DNA from: JANWZL01 sp037445185
GTDB lineage: Bacteria > Pseudomonadota > Gammaproteobacteria > Burkholderiales > Thiobacillaceae
Length of the DNA stretch: 34,637 nucleotides
Direction of reading: 5' to 3'
Assembly: GCA_037445185.1 (NCBI GenBank)
Contig: JBBIKZ010000012.1
Coordinates: 1-34,637, forward strand
The notes under the pieces are model-generated. The model made no database searches, was not told where the DNA came from, and was given only the letters and a program-made list of their open reading frames with translations. Both the position numbers and the translations under genes were made by a program. This document shows, one piece after another, positions 14,765 through 24,464 of the stretch. Numbering within the stretch: the first letter of the stretch is position 1; the number at the start of each line of letters is the position of its first letter.

Positions 14765-15243
14765 ATGCCGGTCTGGCTCGAATTCGCCGTCTGCCTGGTG
14801 CTCATCGCCGCCGCCGGCTACCGGCTGTCGCGCTACGGCGACATGATCGCCGAGAAGGCGGGGCTCACACGCACCTGGGTCGGGGTGGTCATGCTGGCAT
14901 CGGTCACCTCGCTGCCGGAACTCGCGAGCGGGCTGAGCGCGGTGACGGTGGCGAACACACCGGACATCGCCCTGGGCGACATCCTGGGTTCCTGCGCGTT
15001 CAACTGAGGTTTTTAGGATCATCTTCATCCTCGCGTTGGATGACCTCGCCTACTCTCCGGGGCCGCTGTTGGCTGCGGTCGATCCGAGCCACGCCGTTTC
15101 CGCCTTGTCCGCCATGGTCATGAGCGGCATCGCCATCGTCGGTCTGTGCTACCGCGCCAGCCAGCGCGTGCTCGGCACGGTGGGATGGGTGAGCCTGTTC
15201 CTGCTCGCCGTCTACCTGTTCAACGGCTACGCCCTCTATCTCT

Positions 15244-15254
<11 letters not shown>
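14765..15254 (+). pseudogene. CaCA-family cation antiporter gene interrupted by an element-end scar
   Basis: From the ATG at 14765 the frame encodes a membrane protein with the alpha-repeat motif S-V-T-S-L-P-E-L-A-S-G-L-S-A-V, then N-T-P-D-I-A-L-G-D-I-L-G-S-C-A-F-N, diagnostic of Ca2+(Na+)/H+ antiporters. Directly after F-N it meets TGA at 15005-15007. The missing continuation (I-I-F-I-L-A-L-D-D-L-A-Y-S-P-G-P-L-L) lies in the +1 frame from 15018 and runs to 15254, overlapping the ATPase start. The bases between (15004-15017) are an exact copy of the terminal repeat found at 1-20 and 361-382. Even rejoined, the product is only about 160 residues, with a single alpha repeat, so a second half may also have been lost. 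Confidence 0.8.
15000..15017 (+). repeat. Solitary 18-bp inverted-repeat end (scar)
   Basis: TCAACTGAGGTTTTTAGG is identical to the reverse complement of bases 3-20 and matches the right end at 361-380 apart from its T5 versus T7 run. The shared sequence extends leftwards over GCGCGT into the antiporter's own codons. It introduces a stop and a frameshift into the antiporter gene. Confidence 0.7.
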
Positions 15255-17871
<2,617 letters not shown>

Positions 17872-17900
17872 AGACTGCGCGGAAGGCTACAGCCAGCTCC

Positions 17901-17935
17901 CAAGAAACACGCCATGCCACACCCTATGTTTCTTG
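17901..17935. repeat. Stem-loop CAAGAAACA/TGTTTCTTG downstream of the Ca-ATPase
   Basis: A perfect 9-bp inverted repeat (17901-17909 and 17927-17935) with a 17-base loop lies 30 bases after the ATPase stop. There is no T run, so it is at most a processing or stabilising hairpin. Confidence 0.4.
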
Positions 17936-18028
17936 CTCCCCCTCGTCGGCCACAGGGCGGAGCACGCCCCCACGGGTGTTCAACCCAGACTGTCCATTCG
18001 GACGACAATCCCAGACAAATCAGGGGTT

Positions 18029-18074
18029 GTAGGTCGGCCTTCAGGCCGACGAGTCAGGCTGAAGCCTGACCTAC
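18029..18074. repeat. Double-hairpin palindromic (REP-like) element
   Basis: Two adjacent palindromes, GTCGGCCTTCAGGCCGAC (18033-18050) and GTCAGGCTGAAGCCTGAC (18053-18070), are enclosed by GTAGGTC and GACCTAC. The outer arms let the whole 46 bases form a cruciform. It lies between the convergent ends of the Ca-ATPase and the GGDEF gene and may act as a bidirectional transcript end. It resembles REP sequences dispersed in many gammaproteobacterial genomes. Confidence 0.65.
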
Positions 18075-18095
18075 GGCCAAACGGACCATCCTGGT

Positions 18096-19148
18096 TCAGA
18101 ACAGCTCGGCCTCGTCGCTCACCTGCATGTTCCGGAGGCGACCCTGCTCCAGGATGTCCTCGTAGGAGCAGACCTGGTTGCGACCGTGATGCTTGGCGTA
18201 ATAGAGGGCCTGGTCGGCGTGGCCGATGACGTTGGAGGGGGCGTCCAGGGCGGTGATGCGGGCAAAGCCGATGCTCACGGTGACGCGATCCACCTGCGGG
18301 AAGCGATAGTCCTCCACCCTGGCGCGGAAGCGCTCCAGCACCTTGCGGGCGTTGCGCCGGTCGGTGGGCTCCAGCAGGATCACAAACTCCTCGCCGCCGA
18401 AGCGGTAGAGGCGGTCGTGATGGCGAAAGGCCTCCATCATCTGGCGGGCGAGCAGCAACAGTACCTCGTCACCGTAGAGGTGACCGAAGCGGTCGTTGAT
18501 GCGCTTGAAATGATCCACGTCCATCACGGCCAGCCAGTGACTGACGTCGCCGCTCGGGAGGTGCCGGCGCTCCGGCCCGGGGCCGATCGCGGGCACGTCG
18601 CTGACCTGACGGTTGAGGATGCGGGCGATGTTGCGGTCGAAGGTCTTGCGGTTGAGCAGCCCGGTGAGGGTGTCGCGCTCACTGTCGTCGAGCAGGGCCA
18701 GGTAGTTGCGGAAGATGCGCAGGAAGCCACGCACCAGATGCTCATCCCAGCCAGCAAGCGTCTTGCCGCCGATTTCCAGCAGGCCGACGACCGCATCACC
18801 GCTGCCATGCACCGGAAAGAGCCGGGTGGCATCCGCCAGGGCAAGCGCCTGGTCCTGCACAACACAACGCGCATGCTCCGGGTAGTCGTCGAGGGGCAGG
18901 CAGCCCGCGCATTCGGGGGTGCCTGGCGTGTCGGTATGGCTGCCCGCCGTGGCGGTGGGCTGGAGCAGGGCATGGCCGGCATGGTCGGTGATCAGCCGGT
19001 AGAGCACCACGCGGCCCGCGCCGAGCAGTTCGTGCAGGGTCCTGGCGAGGCTGAGGCCCAGGTTGTCCCGGTCACGCAGCTCGGTGATGCGCACCACCGA
19101 TTCCAGCAGGTCGTCCGGAGCGTAGCGCCCGGCGGGCACGTCCGTCAT
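18096..19148 (-). CDS. Diguanylate cyclase with N-terminal GAF-like sensor region
   Basis: The 350-residue soluble protein has an N-terminal alpha/beta region (about residues 15-165) that looks GAF-like and contains C-A-G-C, followed by a GGDEF domain (about 170-335). The active-site loop is GGEEF at 251-255, preceded by the inhibitory I-site R-H-H-D at 242-245 with the canonical five-residue spacing. It should therefore be an active, product-inhibited cyclic-di-GMP synthase. The D-T-L-T-G-L-L-N-R-K segment marks the domain start. No membrane helices are seen. Its ATG lies 2 bases after the apaG stop, so the two genes form an operon. The CAGC pair, together with further cysteines at residues 84-100, could bind a ligand or metal; this is speculation. 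Confidence 0.88.
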   Translation of the reverse strand: MTDVPAGRYAPDDLLESVVRITELRDRDNLGLSLARTLHELLGAGRVVLYRLITDHAGHALLQPTATAGSHTDTPGTPECAGCLPLDDYPEHARCVVQDQALALADATRLFPVHGSGDAVVGLLEIGGKTLAGWDEHLVRGFLRIFRNYLALLDDSERDTLTGLLNRKTFDRNIARILNRQVSDVPAIGPGPERRHLPSGDVSHWLAVMDVDHFKRINDRFGHLYGDEVLLLLARQMMEAFRHHDRLYRFGGEEFVILLEPTDRRNARKVLERFRARVEDYRFPQVDRVTVSIGFARITALDAPSNVIGHADQALYYAKHHGRNQVCSYEDILEQGRLRNMQVSDEAELF

Positions 19149-19150
19149 GT

Positions 19151-19534
19151 TCAGTGCAGGATGCGCGGCATGGACAGGACGAATTCCGGAATCTCGGCGT
19201 CGAACTGGTGGCCGTCTTCGGCCACCATCTGGTAGGACCCCCGCATGGTGCCCACGGGGGAGGGGATGGCGGTGCCGCTGGTGTACTCGAAGCTCTCGCC
19301 CGGCTTGAGCAAGGGTTGTTCGCCCACCACACCCAGCCCCCTGACCTCCTGGCTGGAGCGCTCGGCGTCGGTGATGATCCAGTGGCGCGAGATGAGCTGG
19401 GCGGGGATCTCGCCGGTGTTGGTGATGGTGATGGTGTAGCTGAACACGTAGCGACCCGCCAACTCGTCCGACTGCTCCGGCAGATAGGCCACCTTCGCGG
19501 TGACGGTGATGTGGTATTTGGCGCGCGCTGACAT
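19151..19534 (-). CDS. apaG: ApaG family protein
   Basis: The 127-residue protein of normal ApaG length has a fibronectin-like beta fold with the diagnostic segments Y-T-I-T-I-T-N-T-G, L-I-S-R-H-W-I-I-T-D-A, V-R-G-L-G-V-V-G-E-Q-P, F-E-Y-T-S-G-T-A-I-P-S-P-V-G-T-M-R-G-S-Y and F-V-L-S-M-P. ApaG is a small conserved protein associated with polyphosphate/ApaH-type nucleotide metabolism; its biochemical role is not settled. It is divergent from rpe, a common gammaproteobacterial arrangement, and cotranscribed with the GGDEF gene. Confidence 0.95.
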   Translation of the reverse strand: MSARAKYHITVTAKVAYLPEQSDELAGRYVFSYTITITNTGEIPAQLISRHWIITDAERSSQEVRGLGVVGEQPLLKPGESFEYTSGTAIPSPVGTMRGSYQMVAEDGHQFDAEIPEFVLSMPRILH

Positions 19535-19604
19535 GAAAACGGGCTGAAGACGGCGGGGCTGCGGATGGCCGATGCGGGCCGATTGCACACGATTTTGCCC
19601 GCCC

Positions 19605-19633
19605 TGTCCAGCCTCCGGCCCAACGGGTAGAAT
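19605..19633 (+). promoter_or_regulatory. Candidate rpe promoter
   Basis: TGTCCA (19605-19610) and TAGAAT (19628-19633) are separated by 17 bases, 29 bases before the rpe ATG. The -10 hexamer is good and the -35 is weak. Confidence 0.35.
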
Positions 19634-19661
19634 GGGTGTTTTGCCAGCCAGGGAACGCAAC

Positions 19662-20348
19662 ATGCCGCAATACCGCATCGCCCCCTCCATCCTGTCCGCC
19701 AACTTCGCCAAGCTGGGCGAGGAGGTGGACAACGTCATCAAAGCGGGTGCCGACATCGTCCATTTCGACGTGATGGACAACCACTACGTGCCCAATCTCA
19801 CCATCGGGCCGCTGGTGTGCGAGGCGCTGCGCAAGCACGGGGTCACCGCCCCCATCGACGTGCACCTGATGGTCAAGCCCGTGGACCGCATCGTGCCCGA
19901 TTTCGCCAAGGCCGGCGCCACCTACATCACCTTCCATCCCGAGGCCACCGAGCACATCGACCGCACCATCGGCTTGATCCGCGACTCCGGCTGCAAACCC
20001 GGCCTGGTGTTCAACCCGGCCACCCCGCTCGACGTGCTGGAATGGGTGCTGGAGAAGATCGACATGGTGCTGCTCATGAGTGTCAACCCCGGCTTCGGCG
20101 GGCAGAAGTTCATCCCCTACGTGCTGGAGAAGGCGCGCCGCGTGCGCCGGATGATCGACGAGCGTGGCCTCGATGTGAGCCTGGAGATCGACGGTGGTGT
20201 GGGGCCGGCCAACATCGCCGAGGTGGCCCGCGCCGGCGTGGACACCTTCGTGGCCGGTTCGGCCATCTTCGGCGCTGCCAAGGACAGCGACCCCAACCGC
20301 TACGACAGCGTCATCGCTGCCATGCGGGCGGAGCTGGCCAAGGTCTGA
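19662..20348 (+). CDS. rpe: Ribulose-phosphate 3-epimerase
   Basis: The 228-residue TIM-barrel protein interconverts ribulose-5-phosphate and xylulose-5-phosphate in the pentose phosphate and Calvin cycles. Motifs visible: A-P-S-I-L-S-A-N-F-A-K-L-G, H-F-D-V-M-D-N-H-Y-V-P-N-L-T-I-G, H-L-M-V, M-S-V-N-P-G-F-G-G-Q-K-F-I-P, and E-I-D-G-G-V, covering the metal-binding and catalytic aspartates and histidines. The ATG at 19662 follows AGGGAA at proper distance. The gene is divergent from apaG and heads the run rpe, gph, trpE, trpG, trpD. A GGTTACA repeat follows its stop. Confidence 0.97.
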   Translation: MPQYRIAPSILSANFAKLGEEVDNVIKAGADIVHFDVMDNHYVPNLTIGPLVCEALRKHGVTAPIDVHLMVKPVDRIVPDFAKAGATYITFHPEATEHIDRTIGLIRDSGCKPGLVFNPATPLDVLEWVLEKIDMVLLMSVNPGFGGQKFIPYVLEKARRVRRMIDERGLDVSLEIDGGVGPANIAEVARAGVDTFVAGSAIFGAAKDSDPNRYDSVIAAMRAELAKV

Positions 20349-20350
20349 TT

Positions 20351-20375
20351 CAGGTTACAGGTTACAGGTTACAGG
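20351..20375 (+). repeat. Tandem GGTTACA heptamer repeat after rpe
   Basis: CAGGTTACA is followed by two further GGTTACA units and a final GG. A related array of GGGTACA units lies at the other end of gph (21120-21141). Confidence 0.7.
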
Positions 20376-20442
20376 AGAGGGTTGCGGCTACCGCTTTGTC
20401 CGGGCCGTACTTGGCTGACCCTCCCAGAGGTCTTTTGCAGAC

Positions 20443-21177
20443 ATGGACACCCAGCCGGCCTCGACCATCAAGGCGGTGGTCATCGACCTCGACGGGACGC
20501 TGCTCGACACCGCGCCGGATCTCGCCGACGCGGCCGCGGCCATGGCGGCGGAGCTGGGGCTGCCCGTGGTGGACGAGGCCACGCTCAAGACCTACATCGG
20601 CAATGGGGTGTCGCGCCTCGTCAAGCGCGTGCTCACGGGCGACATGCACGCCGAGCCGTCGCAGGAACTGTTCGCGCGGGCGCTGCCGGAGTTCGAGAAG
20701 TATTATGCCCAATGGGTCTCGCGCAAGAGCCGGCCCTTCCCCGGCGTGGTGGAGGGCCTCGAGGCCTTCAAGTCGATGGGCCTCAGGCTCGCCTGCATCA
20801 CCAACAAGGCCGAGCGCTTCACCGTCCCCCTGCTCAAAGACACGGGGTTGTACGGCTACTTCGAGCTCATCCTCTCCGGCGACACACTGCCTGAGAAGAA
20901 GCCCTCGCCCCTGCCTCTGCGGCACGCCTGCCAGGTCTTCGGTATCCAGCCCCCCGAGCTCCTGCTCATCGGCGACTCGCTCAACGACACCCAGGCCGCC
21001 CGCGCCGCCGGCTGCCCGGTGTTCTGCGTACCCTACGGCTACAACCGCGGCCGGCCGGTCGAGGAGCTGGACCTCGACGGCGTGGTGCCGTCGCTCGCCG
21101 AGGCGGCGATCAGGCTTAAGGCTACAGGGTACAGGGTACAGAAAGAATCCGCGCCGCTGCGCGGCGCGCAAATCTGA
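20443..21177 (+). CDS. gph: Phosphoglycolate phosphatase
   Basis: The 244-residue HAD-superfamily enzyme hydrolyses 2-phosphoglycolate to glycolate. Motif I D-L-D-G-T-L-L-D-T-A-P-D is at residues 16-27, motif II T-N-K-A near 121, motif III lysine in P-E-K-K-P-S-P-L-P-L, and motif IV I-G-D-S-L-N-D-T. This set matches Gph (CbbZ-like) rather than a general HAD phosphatase. The natural C-terminus probably ended near L-A-E-A-A-I-R-L. The last roughly 20 residues (G-Y-R-V-Q-K-E-S-A-P-L-R-G-A-Q-I) are encoded by a palindromic intergenic repeat that has supplied a new stop codon. The position between rpe and trpE is conserved in many Proteobacteria. Confidence 0.94.
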   Translation: MDTQPASTIKAVVIDLDGTLLDTAPDLADAAAAMAAELGLPVVDEATLKTYIGNGVSRLVKRVLTGDMHAEPSQELFARALPEFEKYYAQWVSRKSRPFPGVVEGLEAFKSMGLRLACITNKAERFTVPLLKDTGLYGYFELILSGDTLPEKKPSPLPLRHACQVFGIQPPELLLIGDSLNDTQAARAAGCPVFCVPYGYNRGRPVEELDLDGVVPSLAEAAIRLKATGYRVQKESAPLRGAQI

Positions 21178-21199
21178 CTGTAACCCGTACCCTGAAACC
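21120..21199. repeat. Palindromic repeat that forms the 3' end of gph
   Basis: Imperfect 22-base arms (21120-21141 and 21178-21199, about 17 of 22 complementary, built on GGGTACA/TGTAACCC) enclose a perfect inner hairpin GCGCCGC-TGC-GCGGCGC (21151-21167). The left arm and inner hairpin are translated as the tail of gph. The right arm ends 13 bases before the trpE start. Confidence 0.7.
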
Positions 21200-21212
21200 A
21201 GACTTCTGAGAA

Positions 21213-22685
21213 ATGACCGAACAGGAATTCAACGCGCTGGCCCGCCAGGGCTACAACCGCATTCCGGTGTTCAGGCAGTTGCCCGCTGACCTCGACACCC
21301 CGCTCGCCCTGTACCTCAAGCTCGCCAACCGACCCTACAGCTATCTGCTCGAATCCGTGGTGGGCGGCGAGCGTTTCGGCCGCTACTCCTTCATCGGTCT
21401 GGCCGCCCGCACCGTGCTCAGGGTGCACGGCCACTTCGTCAGCCTGGAGGTGGACACGACCCCCGTCGAGCAGCGCGATTGCGACGACCCTCTCGACTAC
21501 GTCACGGCCTTCCTCGGCCGCTACCGGGCTGCCCCCCTGCCCGGCCTGCCGCGTTTCCCCGGCGGGCTGGCCGGCTATTTCGGCTACGACACGGTGCGCT
21601 ACATCGAAAAGCGGCTCGCCGGCGCGGTCAAACCCGACCCCCTGGCGACACCCGACATCCTGCTCATGCTCTCCGACGAGCTCGCGGTGGTCGACAACCT
21701 CTCCGGGCGCCTCACCCTCATCGTCTATGCCGACCCCCTGGAGCCGGAGTCCTACGCCCGCGCCCAGCTGCGGCTCAACGAGCTCGCGCGCGAGCTCGAC
21801 AAGCCCGTCCATGCACCGGCGGCGGCCAGGGCGCAGCCCGCCGAGGCGGTGTCCGAATTCGGCGAGGCGGCCTTCAAGGCAGCGGTGGAGCGGGCCAAAC
21901 GCTACATCTTTGAGGGCGACATCATGCAGGTGGTGCTCTCCCAGCGCATGCACCGGCCCTTCCATGCCCATCCGCTGTCGCTCTATCGGGCGCTGCGCAG
22001 CCTCAACCCCTCGCCCTACATGTTCTATTTCGACCTAGGCAACTTCCATGTCGTCGGGGCCTCGCCCGAGATCCTGGTTCGGTTGGAAGGTGATACCGTC
22101 ACCCTGCGCCCCATCGCCGGCACCCGACCGCGCGGCGCCACCCGCGAGGAAGACCTCAGGCTGGAGGCGGAATTGCTGGCCGACCCCAAGGAGCTGGCCG
22201 AGCACGTCCAGCTCATGGACCTGGGCCGCAACGACGTCGGCCGGGTGGCCGAGGTGGGGACGGTCAGGGTCACCGAGCACATGGTGGTGGAGCGCTACTC
22301 GCACGTCATGCACATCGTCTCCAACGTGGAAGGCCGCCTGAAGCGGGGTCTCACCGCCATGGACGTGCTGCGTGCCAGCTTCCCGGCCGGCACCGTCTCC
22401 GGCGCGCCCAAGATCCGCGCCATGGAGATCATCGACGAGCTGGAGCCCAGCAAACGCGGCATCTATGCCGGGGCGGTGGGCTACCTGGGTTTCAACGGCG
22501 ACATGGACCTGGCGATTGCCATCCGCACCGCGGTCATCAAGGACCAGACCCTCTTTGTCCAGGCCGGCGCCGGCATCGTCGCCGACTCCGTGCCCGACAA
22601 CGAATGGACCGAGACCTGCAACAAGGCCCGCGCGGTGATCCGCGCCGCCGAGCTGGCGATGGCGGGTGTAGCGGGGGAGGCCTGA
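21213..22685 (+). CDS. trpE: Anthranilate synthase component I
   Basis: The 490-residue protein converts chorismate to anthranilate together with the glutaminase TrpG. The N-terminal domain has the feedback-site segment P-Y-S-Y-L-L-E-S (equivalent of the LLES tryptophan-binding motif). The C-terminal chorismate-binding domain shows P-I-A-G-T-R-P-R-G, D-L-G-R-N-D-V-G-R-V, S-H-V-M-H-I-V-S-N-V-E-G, F-P-A-G-T-V-S-G-A-P-K-I-R-A-M-E-I-I and Y-A-G-A-V-G-Y. This is the standard free-standing form, likely inhibited by tryptophan. No leader peptide with tandem Trp codons is seen upstream; instead a repeat separates it from gph. Confidence 0.97.
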   Translation: MTEQEFNALARQGYNRIPVFRQLPADLDTPLALYLKLANRPYSYLLESVVGGERFGRYSFIGLAARTVLRVHGHFVSLEVDTTPVEQRDCDDPLDYVTAFLGRYRAAPLPGLPRFPGGLAGYFGYDTVRYIEKRLAGAVKPDPLATPDILLMLSDELAVVDNLSGRLTLIVYADPLEPESYARAQLRLNELARELDKPVHAPAAARAQPAEAVSEFGEAAFKAAVERAKRYIFEGDIMQVVLSQRMHRPFHAHPLSLYRALRSLNPSPYMFYFDLGNFHVVGASPEILVRLEGDTVTLRPIAGTRPRGATREEDLRLEAELLADPKELAEHVQLMDLGRNDVGRVAEVGTVRVTEHMVVERYSHVMHIVSNVEGRLKRGLTAMDVLRASFPAGTVSGAPKIRAMEIIDELEPSKRGIYAGAVGYLGFNGDMDLAIAIRTAVIKDQTLFVQAGAGIVADSVPDNEWTETCNKARAVIRAAELAMAGVAGEA

Positions 22686-22687
22686 GC

Positions 22688-23260
22688 ATGCTCCTGATGA
22701 TCGACAACTACGACTCCTTCACCTACAACCTGGTCCAGTACCTTGGCGAGCTGGGGCAGGAGGTGAAGGTGGTGCGTAACGACGAGATCGGGCTCGACGA
22801 GGTCGAGCGGCTCGCGCCCAGCCACATCGTCATCTCGCCCGGCCCCTGCACGCCGAACGAGGCGGGGATCTCGGTGCCGCTGATCAAGGCCTTTGCCGGC
22901 AGGGTGCCGATCCTTGGCGTGTGCCTTGGCCACCAGTCGATCGGCCAGGCCTTCGGCGGCCGCATCGTGCACGCGCGCGCGCTCATGCACGGCAAGACAT
23001 CGGCCATCCACCATACCGGCCGCGGGGTGTTCCGGGGGCTGCCCAACCCCTTCACCGCCACGCGCTACCATTCCCTGGTCATCGAGCGGGCGAGCCTGCC
23101 GGACTGCCTGGAGGTCACCGCCTGGACCGAGGACGGCGAGATCATGGGCGTGCGCCACCGGACCCTGGCGGTCGAGGGCGTGCAGTTCCATCCCGAGTCG
23201 GTGTTGACCGAGCACGGCCACGACCTGCTGCGCAATTTCATCGAGGAGAGCCGCTCATGA
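22688..23260 (+). CDS. trpG: Anthranilate synthase component II (glutamine amidotransferase)
   Basis: The 190-residue class I glutamine amidotransferase supplies ammonia to TrpE. The nucleophile Cys lies in G-V-C-L-G-H-Q-S-I, and the His/Glu pair in V-Q-F-H-P-E-S-V. The N-terminal L-M-I-D-N-Y-D-S-F-T-Y-N-L-V-Q-Y-L and S-P-G-P-C-T-P-N-E-A-G segments are typical of TrpG/PabA. It may serve both anthranilate and p-aminobenzoate synthesis, as in other bacteria with a single copy. It starts 2 bases after the trpE stop and overlaps trpD by ATGA. Confidence 0.96.
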   Translation: MLLMIDNYDSFTYNLVQYLGELGQEVKVVRNDEIGLDEVERLAPSHIVISPGPCTPNEAGISVPLIKAFAGRVPILGVCLGHQSIGQAFGGRIVHARALMHGKTSAIHHTGRGVFRGLPNPFTATRYHSLVIERASLPDCLEVTAWTEDGEIMGVRHRTLAVEGVQFHPESVLTEHGHDLLRNFIEESRS

Positions 23261-24273
23261 GTCCCCAGGAGGCCCTGAAACGCCTGATCGATCACCGCGA
23301 GATCTTCCACGAGGAGATGCTCGCCCTCATGCGCGAGATCATGCGCGGCGAGGTGAGCCCCGTCATGATCGCCGCCATCCTCGTCGGGCTCAGGGTGAAG
23401 AAAGAGACCATAGGCGAGATCGCCGCCGCTGCCCAGGTCATGCGCGAGTTCGCCACCAAGGTGGAAGTGGCCGACACCACCCACCTCGTCGACACCTGCG
23501 GCACCGGGGGGGACGCGGCGCACACCTTCAACATCTCCACCGCCGCCGCCTTCGTCGCCGCCGCGGCCGGGGCGAAGGTGGCCAAGCACGGCGGCCGCTC
23601 GGTGTCGTCCAAGTCCGGCAGCGCCGACGTGCTGGAGGCGCTGGGGATGAACATCGACCTGCCGCCCGAGCGCATCGCCGCGTGCATCGAGCAGGTCGGC
23701 CTGGGCTTCATGTTCGCGCCCAACTTCCACAGCGCCATGAAACACGCCGCGCCGGTGCGGCGCGAGCTGGGTGTGCGCACGATCTTCAACATCCTCGGCC
23801 CCCTCACCAACCCGGCCGGCGCGCCCCATCAGGTGATGGGGGTGTTCCATCCCGATCTGGTCGGCATCCAGGCGCATGTCCTGCAGCGCCTGGGCAGTCG
23901 CCGCGCGCTGATCGTGCATGGCCGCGACGGCCTGGACGAGCTCTCCATCTCCGGCGAGACCCTGGTGGGCGAGCTGCGCGACGGCGAGGTGCGCGAGTAC
24001 GTGGTGAGCCCCGCTGAGTTCGGCCTGCCCACGCACGACCTGCGTGCCCTGCAGGTGGCGAGTGTCGAGGAGTCGCGCGAGCGCGTCTTGAGGGCCCTGG
24101 ACAACCAGCCTGGCCCCGAGCGCGACATCGTCGCGCTCAACGCCGGCGCCGCCATCTATGTCGCCGGGCTCACCGACACGCTGGCCGAGGGCGTGGACCG
24201 GGCGCGCGAGGTCATGGCCACGGGTGAGCCCCGCCGCCGCCTGGAGGCGCTCGTCGCCTTCACCCGAGCCTGA
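23257..24273 (+). CDS. trpD: Anthranilate phosphoribosyltransferase
   Basis: The 338-residue enzyme transfers phosphoribose from PRPP to anthranilate. The characteristic D-T-C-G-T-G-G-D, K-H-G-G-R-S-V-S-S-K-S-G-S-A-D-V-L-E-A-L-G, and G-P-L-T-N-P-A-G-A motifs bind PRPP and anthranilate. It overlaps trpG by ATGA at 23257-23260. In many relatives trpC follows directly; here the next gene is the polyamine fusion behind its own promoter, and no trpC or trpF occurs in the window. Confidence 0.97.
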   Translation: MSPQEALKRLIDHREIFHEEMLALMREIMRGEVSPVMIAAILVGLRVKKETIGEIAAAAQVMREFATKVEVADTTHLVDTCGTGGDAAHTFNISTAAAFVAAAAGAKVAKHGGRSVSSKSGSADVLEALGMNIDLPPERIAACIEQVGLGFMFAPNFHSAMKHAAPVRRELGVRTIFNILGPLTNPAGAPHQVMGVFHPDLVGIQAHVLQRLGSRRALIVHGRDGLDELSISGETLVGELRDGEVREYVVSPAEFGLPTHDLRALQVASVEESRERVLRALDNQPGPERDIVALNAGAAIYVAGLTDTLAEGVDRAREVMATGEPRRRLEALVAFTRA

Positions 24274-24344
24274 GGCCCGGAGCGGTGGACGCAGCGTAAC
24301 GGCTGTCGCGTCGAGCCTGGCAAGAGGAATGATGGCCAGCGCTC

Positions 24345-24374
24345 TTGGATATCATCCGGCGAAACGAATATAAT
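24345..24374 (+). promoter_or_regulatory. Strong sigma70-type promoter of the speD-speE fusion
   Basis: TTGGAT (24345-24350) and a perfect TATAAT (24369-24374) are 18 bases apart, with an initiation point expected near 24381. This is the clearest promoter in the window and separates the polyamine gene from the trp operon. Confidence 0.7.
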
Positions 24375-24380
24375 GGCAAA

Positions 24381-24464
24381 TTTTCGCCGGCTGGTCCGGC
24401 CAAGGGCCCAGCGGTGTCGGGTCTTCCCGGCGCCCTGCGGGTTGTGCTGTCGTGACCGCCATCC
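24381..24464 (+). promoter_or_regulatory. Structured leader of the speD-speE gene
   Basis: The predicted 84-base untranslated region contains a hairpin GCCGG-CTGGT-CCGGC (24386-24400) and a second composite hairpin with outer arms AGGGC/GCCCT (24403-24407 and 24432-24436) and inner arms CGGG-TCTT-CCCG (24418-24429). No T run follows, so it is not a simple terminator. A regulatory role is inferred only from position and pairing. Confidence 0.35.

Noticed and set aside
17984..18028. CCCAGACTGTCCATTCGG-like sequence resembling the element ends at 31709
   Set aside because: Similarity needs gaps and there is no matching right end or target duplication; probably chance.
18096..19955. A 619-codon minus frame covering GGDEF plus upstream sequence as one gene
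   Set aside because: The part above 19148 is an out-of-frame shadow of apaG and rpe; the GGDEF protein starts at the ATG at 19148.
20351..20375. GGTTACA repeat considered as a CRISPR or iteron array
   Set aside because: Only three contiguous heptamers without spacers and no replication or Cas genes nearby.
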